DNA of 64,000 bases from Haloferax sp. Atlit-12N (GCF_003383095.1 NZ_PSYW01000002.1:248001-312000); one strand, 5' to 3'. Numbered from the stretch's first letter, positions 53,555 through 62,961 are shown. The notes: a model not told the origin generated them from the letters alone. A program made the numbers and translations.

Positions 53555-54145
53555 GTGTCCGACGACAGTCCATCGGAGGCCCGAACGTTCGCGAGAGACG
53601 CGCTGGAGACGGTCGCCGTCGTCGTCGCGGTCGGTGCGGTACTCTTCGCGGTCAGCGGCGTGTGGCCCCCGATGGTCGCCATCGAGAGCGGGAGCATGCA
53701 ACCCACGCTCGAACGCGGCGACCTCGTCGTCGTGACCGCGGAGGGTCGCTACGGCGGCCCCGCGGCCGACGACTACGGTATCGTCACCGCGAACGAGAGC
53801 GAGGGCTACGGGCGACTCGGCGGGGCTGGCGACGTCGTCGTCTACGACGCGCCGTCGCGCGCCGGTTCGCCCGTCATCCACCGTGCCGTCTTCTGGGTCG
53901 AGGACGGCGAGAACTGGTACGACCGGGCCAACGAATCCTACGTGGACCGCGCGGACTCCTGTGCGGAACTCCTGAACTGCCCCGCGCCGCACGCCGGCTA
54001 CGTCACCCGCGGCGACAACAACGACTACTACGACCAAGCGCGGGGCATCGCCTCGCCCGTCCGCCCCGACTGGGTGCGGGCGAAAGGCCAGTTCCACGTG
54101 CCGTATCTCGGAGCGCTGCGGCTCGAAGCGCAGAAACTGTTTTAA
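53555..54145 (+). CDS. Signal peptidase I (archaeal/ER type)
   Basis: A 196-residue membrane protease. A single transmembrane helix (about 18-38) is followed by the catalytic Ser47 in the box SGSMQPTLERGD. The archaeal/ER-type His109 (SPVIHRAVF) replaces the bacterial Lys, and the third conserved block TRGDNND has Asp154. It removes Sec signal peptides on the outer membrane face. Extra residues between the blocks include an NES glycosylation site. I choose the GTG at 53555 because GATTGATA lies about 28 nt upstream. Confidence 0.9.
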   Translation: MSDDSPSEARTFARDALETVAVVVAVGAVLFAVSGVWPPMVAIESGSMQPTLERGDLVVVTAEGRYGGPAADDYGIVTANESEGYGRLGGAGDVVVYDAPSRAGSPVIHRAVFWVEDGENWYDRANESYVDRADSCAELLNCPAPHAGYVTRGDNNDYYDQARGIASPVRPDWVRAKGQFHVPYLGALRLEAQKLF

Positions 54146-54168
54146 GCGCTCGCCGACGCGTCAGCGCG

Positions 54169-55104
54169 TCAGCGACCGTCGCCGCCGTCGGGCGAGAACA
54201 TGGTGTAGCGCTCCGTCTCGTCGTCTTCCTTCCACTCGCCGAGTTCCCGCGGGTCGATGTGGACGAACACGTCGTCGACCTCGTCGATGTTCCGAATCGC
54301 CTGCACGACCCACGTCTCGATGTCGTGGGCCTCGGCAATCGTCATGTCGCCTTCGACCTCGATGTGGAGGCTCACGTCGATTTCGGGGCCGACGTAGTGG
54401 GCGACCACGTCGTGTGCGCCGTAGACGTCGGGGTGCGACAGGGCGGTCTGGACGATGAGCGCCCGGAGGTACTCCGGCGGGGCGGCCCCGACGAGGTAGT
54501 TCACGTTGTCGCGGACGATTTCGTAGCCGGTGTAGACGATGCCGATGGAGACGACCATGGCGGCCAGCGGGTCCAAGATGGGGTAGCCGAACTGGCCGCC
54601 GACCACGCCGACGAGCGCCGCGCCGGCGGTGAGGATGTCATTTCGGTTGTCGACGCCGGCGGCGACGAGCGCGGGCGAGTTCTGCTCGCGGCCGACCGAG
54701 TAGCAGTAGCGGTAGAGAACGTACTTGGCCGCCGCCGCGACGACGAGGACGACGACGCCGAGCATCCCCGCATCCCCGCCGTAGGTTCCCGCAAGGATGC
54801 TGGACGTGCTCTGCCAGAGAATCGCCCCGCCGGCGGCGAAGATGCCGACCGCGACGAAAAGCGAGATGAACGGCTCGATGCGCTCGTGGCCGTGGGGGTG
54901 TTCCCAGTCCGGCGGCTTCGTCGTCAGGTAGAGGCCACCGAGGATGATGGTGCTGTAGACTACGTCCGAGAGACTGTTGACCGCCTCGGACCCGAGGGCC
55001 AGACTCCCGGTCGTCCACCACACGCCGCCCTTCCCGAGGACGAGAAGCACGTTCGCCGCGAGGACGACGAATCCGACCCGACGGATGGCCCGTTTCCGCT
55101 CCAT
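54169..55104 (-). CDS. Cation diffusion facilitator (CDF) transporter
   Basis: A 311-residue protein with about five or six transmembrane helices and a C-terminal cytoplasmic domain (about 215-300) with the CDF dimerization fold (SLHIEVEGDMTIAEAHDI...VHIDP). The metal site residues differ from the Zn pattern: TM2 has SEAVNSLSD and TM5 has GVDNRNDI. The second site thus offers D-x-x-x-D instead of H-x-x-x-D, as in Mn/Fe-type CDFs. It exports divalent metal in exchange for protons. An HPHGH loop after TM3 could bind metal on the cytoplasmic side. Confidence 0.85.
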   Translation of the reverse strand: MERKRAIRRVGFVVLAANVLLVLGKGGVWWTTGSLALGSEAVNSLSDVVYSTIILGGLYLTTKPPDWEHPHGHERIEPFISLFVAVGIFAAGGAILWQSTSSILAGTYGGDAGMLGVVVLVVAAAAKYVLYRYCYSVGREQNSPALVAAGVDNRNDILTAGAALVGVVGGQFGYPILDPLAAMVVSIGIVYTGYEIVRDNVNYLVGAAPPEYLRALIVQTALSHPDVYGAHDVVAHYVGPEIDVSLHIEVEGDMTIAEAHDIETWVVQAIRNIDEVDDVFVHIDPRELGEWKEDDETERYTMFSPDGGDGR

Positions 55105-55185
55105 TACCGTGGCTTTCGGGAGTGGGGTTCAAATGCGCTTCGGGCCGGAGCGGCCTATTAGACGCACTCGACGTGAGTTTTAGAG

Positions 55186-55752
55186 TCAGTCTAATTCGAA
55201 GTGAACCGCGTCGTCGTCGCCCTCGACGACCGCGCCGTCGAGCCCGGCGAACGCCTCGTGCAACTGGTCGTAGGAGTCGTCGAGGGCCTGCACGAGCACT
55301 TTCGTGTCGGAGATGACCGGCATGAAGTTCGTGTCGCCGCTCCACCGCGGGACGACGTGAGTGTGGAGGTGGTCGTCGATGGAGCCGCCGGCGGCCGACC
55401 CGCCGAGGTTCTCGCCTGCGTTGCAGCCGTCGGGGTCGAAGGCGGCGTCCAACGCGGTGAGCGTCTTCGACTTGAGCCGGGCGTGGTCGAGGAGTTCCGC
55501 GTCGGTGAGGGCGGCGAACTCGCCGGTGTGACGGGACGGGATGACCATGACGTGCCCCGGCGCGTAGGGGTAGTTGTTCAGGAGGACGAACGAGTGCGGG
55601 GAGCGGGCGACGATTTTGCTCTCTCTGTCGTCGTCACGCTCGGGGAGCGCACAGAAGGGACAGCGGTCGTCGTCCGGGTCGTCGGCGTCGGTGTCCTGGT
55701 CGTCGTCGCGGGCGACCCACTCGATGCGCCACGGGGCGAACAGTTGGTCCAT
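55186..55752 (-). CDS. HIT-family nucleotide hydrolase
   Basis: A 188-residue protein. The histidine triad HLHTHVVPRW supplies the nucleophilic middle His. The N-terminal CPFC (with an Asp-rich insert before it) may form a zinc site as in several HIT hydrolases. APGHVMVIPSRHTGEF and the acidic C-terminal tail complete the domain. HIT proteins hydrolyse adenylated or diadenosine-type nucleotides (AMP-lysine, Ap4A); the exact substrate is unknown. The next gene upstream on this strand is map, 69 nt away. Confidence 0.9.
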   Translation of the reverse strand: MDQLFAPWRIEWVARDDDQDTDADDPDDDRCPFCALPERDDDRESKIVARSPHSFVLLNNYPYAPGHVMVIPSRHTGEFAALTDAELLDHARLKSKTLTALDAAFDPDGCNAGENLGGSAAGGSIDDHLHTHVVPRWSGDTNFMPVISDTKVLVQALDDSYDQLHEAFAGLDGAVVEGDDDAVHFELD

Positions 55753-55821
55753 GGCGGCTCAATGGACCCGGACGTGCAAGCCGTTTCGGTCTCGTGACGA
55801 CCGGGTTCGCCCGGTGTCCGA

Positions 55822-56712
55822 CTATCGCGTGAGGTTCTCGTAGCCGTCTTCGGTGACGATGATGGTGTCTTCGGCCTGTCCGACCATCGCGCCGTCTTCT
55901 TCTTTCAGGACGGGGTAGCCGCGGAGGATGCCCTGCTGTTCGAGCCGGCGAATCGCCATCTCGGAGCGGCCGCCCTCGAACCAGCGACCCGCGAAGGGGA
56001 GCAGTTTGTACTTCTCGCGCACCTCGTCGAGCAGTTTACGTGACATCCGGTCGCGGACCGACCGGTCGTTGACGAGGCTGTAAATCTCGTTTTTCGAGCC
56101 CTCGGTGACCTTGCCGGAGCCGTCGGTGGCGAACGGTTCGATGGCGACCACGTCGCCGACTTCGAGTTCGACGCCGCGCTCTGCGCCGCGGTTCGGGATG
56201 GTCGGGTCGGTGTGGGCGTCCCACTGTTCGACGCCGTGGCCCGAGAGGTTGAGGACGGGCGTGTAGCCGTAGCCGCGAATCACGTCCTCGATTTCCGCGC
56301 CGATTTTCCCGGTGTGCGCGCCCGCTTCGACCATGTCGAGGGCGGCGTCGAGCGCCTCTTCGGCGGACTCGACGAGTTCGTCGTTGCCCGAGAGGTCGAC
56401 TGTCACGGCGGAGTCGGCGATGTAGCCGTCGACGTGGACGCCGACGTCGAGACAGACCATGTCCTCGCCGAACACGGTGTCGTCGTCGCGGCCGGGGCTG
56501 GCGTGCGACGCCTCCTCGTTGACGCTGATGTTGACCGGGAAGGCGCAGCCGTCGGCGAGTTCGCGGATGCGGGCTTCGGCGTGTTCGGCGACTTCGAGGT
56601 GGGTGACGCCGGGTTCGACCATCTCGGCCGACTCGTCCAACACCGTGCGGAGGACCTCCCCTGCCTCTCGATACTTCTCGACCGTCTCGTCGTCGAGGGG
56701 TCCGATGCTCAT
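55822..56712 (-). CDS. map: Methionine aminopeptidase, type II
   Basis: A 296-residue cobalt/manganese/iron-dependent protease that removes initiator Met. Ligand regions are CLDVGVHVDGYIADSAVTVD (two Asp), LSGHGVEQWDAHT (His), AIEPFATDGSGKV (Glu) and EDTIIVTEDG (Glu). The active-site His lies in NEEASHASPG. An insertion of about 60 residues near the C-terminus gives the type II (MetAP2-like) fold expected in archaea. The ATG at 56712 begins SIGPLDDETVEKYREAGE; longer in-frame starts run into Arg-rich sequence. Confidence 0.95.
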   Translation of the reverse strand: MSIGPLDDETVEKYREAGEVLRTVLDESAEMVEPGVTHLEVAEHAEARIRELADGCAFPVNISVNEEASHASPGRDDDTVFGEDMVCLDVGVHVDGYIADSAVTVDLSGNDELVESAEEALDAALDMVEAGAHTGKIGAEIEDVIRGYGYTPVLNLSGHGVEQWDAHTDPTIPNRGAERGVELEVGDVVAIEPFATDGSGKVTEGSKNEIYSLVNDRSVRDRMSRKLLDEVREKYKLLPFAGRWFEGGRSEMAIRRLEQQGILRGYPVLKEEDGAMVGQAEDTIIVTEDGYENLTR

Positions 56713-56895
56713 GGCCGCGACTTCGCGGCCGCGCCGGAAAGCGATTGCGGGATGGCCGGCGACTGGGGGTGGGCCGTCACAGCCGGCTCGTTTGGTGTGC
56801 GTGAGTGTCACTGCCGTGTCTATATAGCACAACAGTTCGAAACTAGCAACCCTTTCTTAGGTAGCCGTGTTCAGGAACAGGAGAGAACGTTTCCA

Positions 56896-57597
56896 ATGAG
56901 TGTCCCATCCTTCCATCCCGACGTCGCCGAGCAACACCTTCGAGTCGACATCGACGACTGGGACGACGTGTACGTCGTCGGCGACGTACACGGGTGTCTG
57001 CCGGCGCTCGAACGCCTCGTCGACCGGCTCGACCCGTCCGAGGACGACCTCGTCGTCTTCGTCGGCGACCTCGTTCGGAAGGGCCCCGACAGCAAGGGCG
57101 TCGTGGACTACGTCCGCGAGCGCGACAACTTCCTGACCGTCCGCGGCAACAACGAGGAGAAGCTCATCCGCGGCACGAAGGAGATAGACGCGCTGACCGA
57201 CGACGACCTCGAGTGGATTTCGAACCTCCCGGTCGCCATCACGTGGGAGGACGCCATCGTCGTCCACGGCGGCATCCACCCCGAAAAGCCGCTCGACGAA
57301 CACGACGTGGACGAACTCGAAAACACCCGGGCGATGAACCCCGGCGACAGCTACGACGGCCCGTTCTGGTTCGAGTACTACGAGGGCCCCGAGCGCGTCT
57401 TCTTCGGCCACACCGTCATGGCCCACCCCGCCGTCTTCGAGCACGCGATGGGCCTCGACACGGGCGCGGTCTACGGCGGCGCGCTCACAGCCTACGACCT
57501 CCACGCCGACGAACTCGTCGCGGTCGAGTCCGAGGTCACCCACGAGTCGCGGAAGGACTCGAAGATTCTCGAACCCCGCCAGCCCGCGCTGGTCTGA
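56896..57597 (+). CDS. PPP-family metallophosphatase
   Basis: A 233-residue cytoplasmic phosphoesterase. The three metal motifs of the PPP/calcineurin superfamily are complete: GDVHGC, GDLVRKGPDS and RGNNE. HGGIHPEKPL and FFGHTVMAHP supply the remaining His ligands. It resembles small protein-serine/threonine phosphatases and ApaH-like diadenosine tetraphosphatases; the substrate is open. It is divergent from map. The 183-nt gap (56713-56895) holds a CTTTCTTAGG box for this gene and TATATAG at about 56820-56826. Confidence 0.85.
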   Translation: MSVPSFHPDVAEQHLRVDIDDWDDVYVVGDVHGCLPALERLVDRLDPSEDDLVVFVGDLVRKGPDSKGVVDYVRERDNFLTVRGNNEEKLIRGTKEIDALTDDDLEWISNLPVAITWEDAIVVHGGIHPEKPLDEHDVDELENTRAMNPGDSYDGPFWFEYYEGPERVFFGHTVMAHPAVFEHAMGLDTGAVYGGALTAYDLHADELVAVESEVTHESRKDSKILEPRQPALV

Positions 57598-57675
57598 CCC
57601 CCGCCGAGGCGAAGGTGGGAGCGGCGGCGGAGGCGGCGAACTAAAGGTCGCAGCCGAACCATCTCCTCTCAGCAC

Positions 57676-59937
57676 ATGTCCGACGACGAGGCTCGCGGCG
57701 GCGACTCGCAGGCCCGACACGCCAGTCAGACGACCGCGCCGGTCCGCGCCCGTGAGCGCGGCGACGACGAGTCGCCCCCGGCCGACGCCGACCTCACCGA
57801 CCCCTCGCTGTATCTCAACCGCGAACTGAGCGAACTCGCCTTCCACGAGCGTGTCCTCCACGAGGCGATAGACGACCGCAACCCGCTTTTCCAGCGCGTC
57901 AAGTTCCTCTCGATTCTCACCTCGAACCTCGACGAGTTCTTCATGAAGCGCGTCGGCGGCCTGAAACAGCAGATGGCCGCGGGCGTGAGCGAACTCTCGC
58001 CCGACGGTCGGACCCCGAACCAGCAGTGGTCGCTCGTCCTCGACCGCGCCCGCGACCTGCTCGACCGGCAGTCCGACTGCTTCCACGACCTCGTCCGACC
58101 CGCGCTCGCCGACGCCGGCATCGAAATCGTCGGTTACGACGACCTCACGGCCGAGGAGCAGACGGCTCTGCGCGACTACTTCGAGGCGTCGGTCCTGCCG
58201 ACGCTCACGCCCCTGACGTTCGACCCGGCGCACCCGTTCCCGTTCATCTCGAACCTCTCGCTGTCGCTCGCGGTCCGCACGACCGAGGGCGACGACGAGC
58301 CGACGAAATTCTCGCGGGTCAAGGTCCCCGGCAACCGCCCGCGACTCGTCAACGTGGCCGAGCGCGTCGGCGACGCGGGCGGGAAAGAGGAGTCCGCCGA
58401 CTCGTCCGTGTCCGCCGCCGCCCCCGTCAGGTTCGTTCCGCTCGTGGCCGTCATCGAGCGCAACATCGACCTGTTGTTCCCGAACGTCGAGGTCATCGAC
58501 ACCTCCGCGTTCAGGGTGACGCGGAACGCCGAGGTCCGCCGCAACGAGGAGGTCGCCGAGGGCCTCATCGCCACGATAGAGGACGTGCTCCGCCAGCGCC
58601 GGTTCGCCACGGTCGTTCGGCTGGAGGTCCAGTCGGGCACGCCCGAGGCGGTCCGCGACCTGCTCGCGGAACAACTCGATGTGGACGCCTCCGAGGTCTT
58701 CGAGCGCGACCTACCGCTGGACTACGGCGCACTCGCGTCGCTTTTCGACCTCGACCGCCCGGAACTCGAAGTCGACCCGTGGACCCCGCAGCCCCACCCG
58801 CGGTTCGCCGGCCGCTCCGCCGACGACCCCGACTCGGTGTTCGCCGAAATCGCCCGGAAAGACGTGCTCGTCCACCACCCGTACCACTCGTTTACGGGCA
58901 CGGTCGGGACGTTCCTCGCGGCCGCCGCAGCCGACCCCGGCGTGCTGGCCATCAAAGCCACCATCTACCGGACCGCGCCGGACTCCGAGGTCATCGAGAC
59001 GCTCATCGAGGCCGCCAAGAACGGCAAGCAGGTCGCGGTGATGGTCGAACTCAAAGCGCGGTTCGACGAGGAGAACAACCTCCGGTGGGTCCGTCGCCTC
59101 GAAGAGGAAGGTATCCACGTCGCCTACGGCACCATCGGCCTCAAGACGCACACGAAGACGGCGCTCGTCGTCCGCGAGGAAGACGACGAGGTGCGGCTGT
59201 ACTCCCACATCGCCACCGGCAACTATCACTCCCAGACGGCGAAGCTCTACACCGACCTCGGGCTGTTCACGGCCGACCCCGACATCGGCCACGACCTCGT
59301 TCGCCTGTTCAACTTCTTCACCGGCCACTCGCGTCAGGAGACGTACCGGAAGCTACTGGTCGCGCCGACGAACCTCCGCGAGGAGATGACCCGACTCGTC
59401 CGCCGGGAGGCCGACCACGCCCGCGCCGGCCGCGACGCCCGCATCGTCGCCAAGATGAACGCCCTCGAAGACCCCGCGATGGTCCGCGAACTCTACGAGG
59501 CGTCGATGGCCGGCGTCGACATCGACCTCGTAGTTCGGGGCATCTGCCGACTCAGACCCGGCATCGAGGGTCTCTCCGAGAACGTCTCGGTGTCGAGCGT
59601 CGTCGGTCGGTTCCTCGAACACTCGCGTATCTTCTACTTCGAAAACGCGGGCGACCCGGACTACTACGTCGGTTCCGCCGACTGGATGACCCGCAACCTC
59701 GACCGCCGGGTCGAGGCCGTCGCGCCCGTCGAAGACCCCGAACATCGCGCCGAACTCGACGCCGTGCTCGACGCGCTCCTGTCGGACAACCGCCGACGCT
59801 GGGTGATGGATGCCGAGGGTCGGTACCAGCAACTCCGCCCGGCAGACGACGCACAGGAAGTCGAGGTGCATACTCTCCTGATGAACCGGGCGCTGGCGGA
59901 GACCCACCGTTCGAAGAACGGTGACCACGAGTCGTAG
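57676..59937 (+). CDS. ppk1: Polyphosphate kinase
   Basis: A 753-residue enzyme that builds or breaks inorganic polyphosphate using ATP. The N-terminal domain begins LYLNRELSELAFHERVLHEA after an acidic 40-residue extension. The phosphorylated His492 is in GLKTHTK and the second conserved His649 in FLEHSRIFYF, the two catalytic histidines of PPK1. Glycine- and Arg-rich head and C-terminal domains are complete. Archaeal PPK1 genes are patchy and likely acquired from bacteria, but base composition here is like its neighbours. It stores phosphate and energy under stress. Confidence 0.95.
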   Translation: MSDDEARGGDSQARHASQTTAPVRARERGDDESPPADADLTDPSLYLNRELSELAFHERVLHEAIDDRNPLFQRVKFLSILTSNLDEFFMKRVGGLKQQMAAGVSELSPDGRTPNQQWSLVLDRARDLLDRQSDCFHDLVRPALADAGIEIVGYDDLTAEEQTALRDYFEASVLPTLTPLTFDPAHPFPFISNLSLSLAVRTTEGDDEPTKFSRVKVPGNRPRLVNVAERVGDAGGKEESADSSVSAAAPVRFVPLVAVIERNIDLLFPNVEVIDTSAFRVTRNAEVRRNEEVAEGLIATIEDVLRQRRFATVVRLEVQSGTPEAVRDLLAEQLDVDASEVFERDLPLDYGALASLFDLDRPELEVDPWTPQPHPRFAGRSADDPDSVFAEIARKDVLVHHPYHSFTGTVGTFLAAAAADPGVLAIKATIYRTAPDSEVIETLIEAAKNGKQVAVMVELKARFDEENNLRWVRRLEEEGIHVAYGTIGLKTHTKTALVVREEDDEVRLYSHIATGNYHSQTAKLYTDLGLFTADPDIGHDLVRLFNFFTGHSRQETYRKLLVAPTNLREEMTRLVRREADHARAGRDARIVAKMNALEDPAMVRELYEASMAGVDIDLVVRGICRLRPGIEGLSENVSVSSVVGRFLEHSRIFYFENAGDPDYYVGSADWMTRNLDRRVEAVAPVEDPEHRAELDAVLDALLSDNRRRWVMDAEGRYQQLRPADDAQEVEVHTLLMNRALAETHRSKNGDHES

Positions 59938-60010
59938 CGTGTCCGACGTGATTGGTCCGCACATTTAGTTGGACAGAAGACATATTCTGGTCCACGTCGC
60001 AGACGAGTCT

Positions 60011-60487
60011 ATGGACCCTCCTCGCCCCCGAAGACGTATCCTCCAGCGTGCCGGCGTCGCTCTCGTCTCCGGAATCGGTCTCGCAGGGTGTCTCGCCGAC
60101 GCACCGACTGGTGATGACTCTCCCACCACAACACACCCCGAGACGACCGGTGACCAGACGGCAACACCGGAATCCGAGACAGCAGTTCCACTCGCCGAAA
60201 TTTCAGACGAGGACGCCAAAGCCCGAGCGCTCGCCGCCGAGGAAACCTATCTCGAAACCCGTCTGCAGAACGCCACCTGTCTCCTGAGTTGGGGAACGAC
60301 ACCGACGACGGCGAGCAAAGAAGCGATGGTCGTCGAACGCTCTGCTGACGGCGTCGTCGTCGACGTGACGCATCCGTACTGGTACGGCAAAGAAGGCGAA
60401 GAAGCGGACTCGTCCTCGGAGGCATTCTACCTCGTGACCGAGACGAACATCGAACGCACCAGTGGTGACAACGTCTCTCCCTGTTGA
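60011..60487 (+). CDS. Tat lipoprotein of unknown function
   Basis: A 158-residue exported protein. PRRRILQRAGVALVSGIGLAGC gives a twin-arginine signal and lipobox. A Thr/Glu/Pro linker follows, then a domain of about 90 residues with ARALAAEETYLETRLQNATC, VVERSADGVVVDVTHPYWYG and a C-terminal Cys. The two Cys at about 100 and 158 could pair. I start at 60011, where CATATTCT is spaced about 27 nt upstream; the in-frame ATG at 59969 is not needed. G+C at third positions is slightly lower than in neighbours. Confidence 0.65.
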   Translation: MDPPRPRRRILQRAGVALVSGIGLAGCLADAPTGDDSPTTTHPETTGDQTATPESETAVPLAEISDEDAKARALAAEETYLETRLQNATCLLSWGTTPTTASKEAMVVERSADGVVVDVTHPYWYGKEGEEADSSSEAFYLVTETNIERTSGDNVSPC

Positions 60488-60519
60488 CCCGAACCGCGTG
60501 CCGCCGAAAAAAGTCCGAT

Positions 60520-60780
60520 TCAGGCGCTCGGTTGCACCCGCGCGAGCACGTCGCCGCGGTCGAAGTCGCCGCCCTCGGCGACGAGTATCTCCGTGACCGT
60601 CCCCGCGGTTGGCGCGGCCACGTCGATGCTCACCTTCTCGACCTGTATCTCGCAGAGCGTCTCGCCCTCGTCGACCGCCGACCCCTCGCTGACGAACCAG
60701 TTGGCGAGGTAGCCCTCGGCCACGTCGTCGGCGTCGTCGGGCCACGAGTCCGCCGAGTTCACGTCGAGGGCGTCGCTCAT
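60520..60780 (-). CDS. Stand-alone lipoyl/biotinyl carrier domain protein
   Basis: An 86-residue single lipoyl-type domain. The attachment lysine is in EIQVEKVSIDVAAPTAG, and the second half is TVTEILVAEGGDFDRGDVLARVQ. It lacks the peripheral-subunit-binding and acyltransferase parts of an E2 subunit. It is the third gene of a minus-strand unit behind E1-alpha and E1-beta, so it probably takes the acyl group from E1 on lipoate. No E3 or full E2 gene is nearby. Biotin is an unlikely alternative because the EMKM-type motif is missing. Confidence 0.85.
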   Translation of the reverse strand: MSDALDVNSADSWPDDADDVAEGYLANWFVSEGSAVDEGETLCEIQVEKVSIDVAAPTAGTVTEILVAEGGDFDRGDVLARVQPSA

Positions 60781-60859
60781 CGTCCGCCTCCGTCCCCGTC
60801 TCTGTCTTCGCTTCCGCTTCCGGCCTCGATTCCGTCTCCGTCTGTTTCGGGCGCTCGTC

Positions 60860-61900
60860 TCATTCGTGGAGTTCGCGGACGGCCGCCGCGATGTCGTCGG
60901 TGCCGGGGTTGACCTCGTCTTCCAGCGAGCGGGCGTACGGAATCGGCACGTCGGGGATGGCGAGGCGCTTGACGGCCGAGAGGTCGTCCAGCGCACCCTC
61001 GGCGGCCCGCGCGATGATTTCGCCCGTCACGCCGAACGACTGGTAGTCCTCGTCCACGACGAGGAGTTTCCCGGTCTTGCGGACCGAGTCGAGCACCGTC
61101 TCGGTGTCGAGGGGCACGAGCGTCCGGAGGTCGATGACCTCGGCGTCGATGCCGTCGTCGTCGAGCTGTTCTGCGGCCTCCATCGCCCGGTGGACGTGCA
61201 GGCCGAGGGTGACGACGGTCACGTCGTCGCCGGGTCGCTTCACGTCGGCCTTGCCGAACGGAATCGTGTAGTCCTCTTTGGGGACGCCGGTCTTCGGACC
61301 CGAGGGCGAGGGCATCCAGCCGAGACCCATCAGGCGCTTGTGGAACATGTAGACGACCGGGTCGTCGTCGCGGATGGCGCTGTGCATCAGCCCCTTGGCG
61401 TCGTAGGCCGTCGAGGGGACGACGACTTTCATCCCCGGCAGGTGGGCGAAGGTCCCGTAGAGCGTCTGGGAGTGCTGGCCGGCGTCGTTGTAAGTTCCGC
61501 CAACGGCCGTGGTCAGCACCATCGGGACCGAAAAGGACCCGCCGCTCATGTAGGTGTTCTTCGCCATGTTGTTGTAGATCTGGTCCATGGCGACGCCGAA
61601 GAAGTCGACGAACATCAGTTCGGCAATCGGGCGCATGCCGGCCTGTGCGGCCCCGACGGCCGCGCCGAGGTAGGCCGTCTCGCTGATGGGTACGTCCATC
61701 ACGCGGTCGCGGCCGAACTCGTCCAAGAGGCCGGTCGTACTGGAGAAGATGCCGCCGTAGTCGGCCACGTCCTCGCCCATGTAGAACACCTCCTCGTTCT
61801 CGCGCATCTCCCACGCGATGGCCTCGACCATCGCCCTGCTCATGGTCAGTTCGCGGTCCGTCTCGGTCGCTTCCGTGTAGTCTCGTGATTCGGTCGCCAT
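60860..61900 (-). CDS. 2-oxoacid dehydrogenase E1 component, beta subunit
   Basis: A 346-residue thiamine-diphosphate enzyme subunit. It has the transketolase-like pyrimidine-binding domain (EVFYMGEDVADYGGIF, RPIAELMFVDFFGVAMDQI) and the transketolase C-terminal domain (DDVTVVTLGLHVHRAMEAAEQL). With the alpha subunit it decarboxylates a 2-oxoacid (pyruvate, branched-chain or acetoin-type). The ATG overlaps the alpha stop by one base (TGATG). After the stop, 79 nt of repetitive G/C-rich sequence separate it from the lipoyl gene. The substrate cannot be deduced. Confidence 0.9.
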   Translation of the reverse strand: MATESRDYTEATETDRELTMSRAMVEAIAWEMRENEEVFYMGEDVADYGGIFSSTTGLLDEFGRDRVMDVPISETAYLGAAVGAAQAGMRPIAELMFVDFFGVAMDQIYNNMAKNTYMSGGSFSVPMVLTTAVGGTYNDAGQHSQTLYGTFAHLPGMKVVVPSTAYDAKGLMHSAIRDDDPVVYMFHKRLMGLGWMPSPSGPKTGVPKEDYTIPFGKADVKRPGDDVTVVTLGLHVHRAMEAAEQLDDDGIDAEVIDLRTLVPLDTETVLDSVRKTGKLLVVDEDYQSFGVTGEIIARAAEGALDDLSAVKRLAIPDVPIPYARSLEDEVNPGTDDIAAAVRELHE

Positions 61901-62961
61901 CAGTTGTCACCTCCCATCTCGTCGGCGTCACCCGACGCGTCCGCCGCGCTCCCGCCGTCCGTCGCCGCCTGCGCCGGCGGGTTCGTAAACACGTTCTCGT
62001 ACGCCTCCTCCGGGCCCGGTTCGGGCTGTTCTTTCGCCCACGAAATCGCCTCTTCGACCCGCTCGTGGGCGCGCTCTCGAATCTCGTCGAGTTCGTCGTC
62101 GGTCACGCCGTGCGAGCGGAGGTCCTCGGCGAGTCGCTCGATGGAGTCGCGCTCTTTCGCGCGGTCGATGTCGGCTTCCGGGCGATACGCCTCGGCGTCG
62201 CCCATGAAGTGACCCATCCGGCGGTGGACCTGTACCTCGATGAGCGTCGGCCCGTTGCCGTCGCGGGCGCGCATCACGGCCTCGCCCGCGGCTTCGTAGA
62301 CCGCCGTTGCGTCGTCGGAGTCGATGCGGACCCCCGGCAGGTCGAAGCCGGCGGCGCGCTGTGCGCCGTTCTGCACGTCGGTCACGCGGTCTTTCGGCAT
62401 GCTGATGGCCCAGTCGTTGTCCTCGACGACGAAGACGACCGGGAGGTCGTGGACCGCCGCGAGGTTCAGCGATTCGAGGAAGCCGCCTTGGTCGATAGCG
62501 CCCTCGCCGAGGAAGGCGACGGCGACCGAGTCGGTGTTCCGCTTTTTCGCAGCCATCGCCGCGCCGACCGCCGGCGGACAGCCCTGGGCGATGATACCCG
62601 AACACGCGAAGTTCACGTCGGGGTCGAACAGGTGCATGTGGCCGCCCTTCCCGCGGCACAGCCCCGTCTTCCGACCGAAAATCTCGGCCGTCATGCGCTT
62701 GAGGTCGACGCCCTTCGCGATGGCGATGTGGTGCGGTCGGTGCGGCGCGGTCACCGTGTCGTCGTCGCGGAGGTGCATGCAGACGCCCGCTCCGGACGCC
62801 TCGTGGCCGGCCGCGAGGTGAAGTTCGCCGGGAATCGGCCCCGCCGAGATGTCGAACGCCGGCTGCTTGCCGACGAGGTACTCGTCCACCAGTCGCTCCT
62901 CGTAGTGCCGAGCAGTCACCATCTGCTCGTACATCGTCTGTAGGTCGGTAACACTCACCAT
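61900..62961 (-). CDS. 2-oxoacid dehydrogenase E1 component, alpha subunit
   Basis: A 353-residue subunit that binds thiamine diphosphate. The TPP motif runs from GEGAIDQGGFLESLN to VVFVVEDNDWAIS (the GDG-x26-N pattern with Glu in place of Asp). HMHLFDPDVNFACSGIIAQGCP and GHFMGDAEAYRP are also conserved. The pattern resembles acetoin and branched-chain E1-alpha. The ATG at 62961 has TTAATAG about 33 nt upstream, so I reject the in-frame ATG at 63000. The C-terminal 30 residues are an acidic Ala/Gly/Asp-rich tail. It heads the E1-alpha, E1-beta, lipoyl unit. Confidence 0.9.
   Translation of the reverse strand: MVSVTDLQTMYEQMVTARHYEERLVDEYLVGKQPAFDISAGPIPGELHLAAGHEASGAGVCMHLRDDDTVTAPHRPHHIAIAKGVDLKRMTAEIFGRKTGLCRGKGGHMHLFDPDVNFACSGIIAQGCPPAVGAAMAAKKRNTDSVAVAFLGEGAIDQGGFLESLNLAAVHDLPVVFVVEDNDWAISMPKDRVTDVQNGAQRAAGFDLPGVRIDSDDATAVYEAAGEAVMRARDGNGPTLIEVQVHRRMGHFMGDAEAYRPEADIDRAKERDSIERLAEDLRSHGVTDDELDEIRERAHERVEEAISWAKEQPEPGPEEAYENVFTNPPAQAATDGGSAADASGDADEMGGDN

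Noticed and set aside
60781..60859. CCGTCT/CTTCCG-like repetitive stretch between E1-beta and the lipoyl gene, possibly a coding linker fusing the two.
   Set aside because: Both genes have clear stop and start codons; the imperfect hexamers look like low-complexity noncoding DNA.
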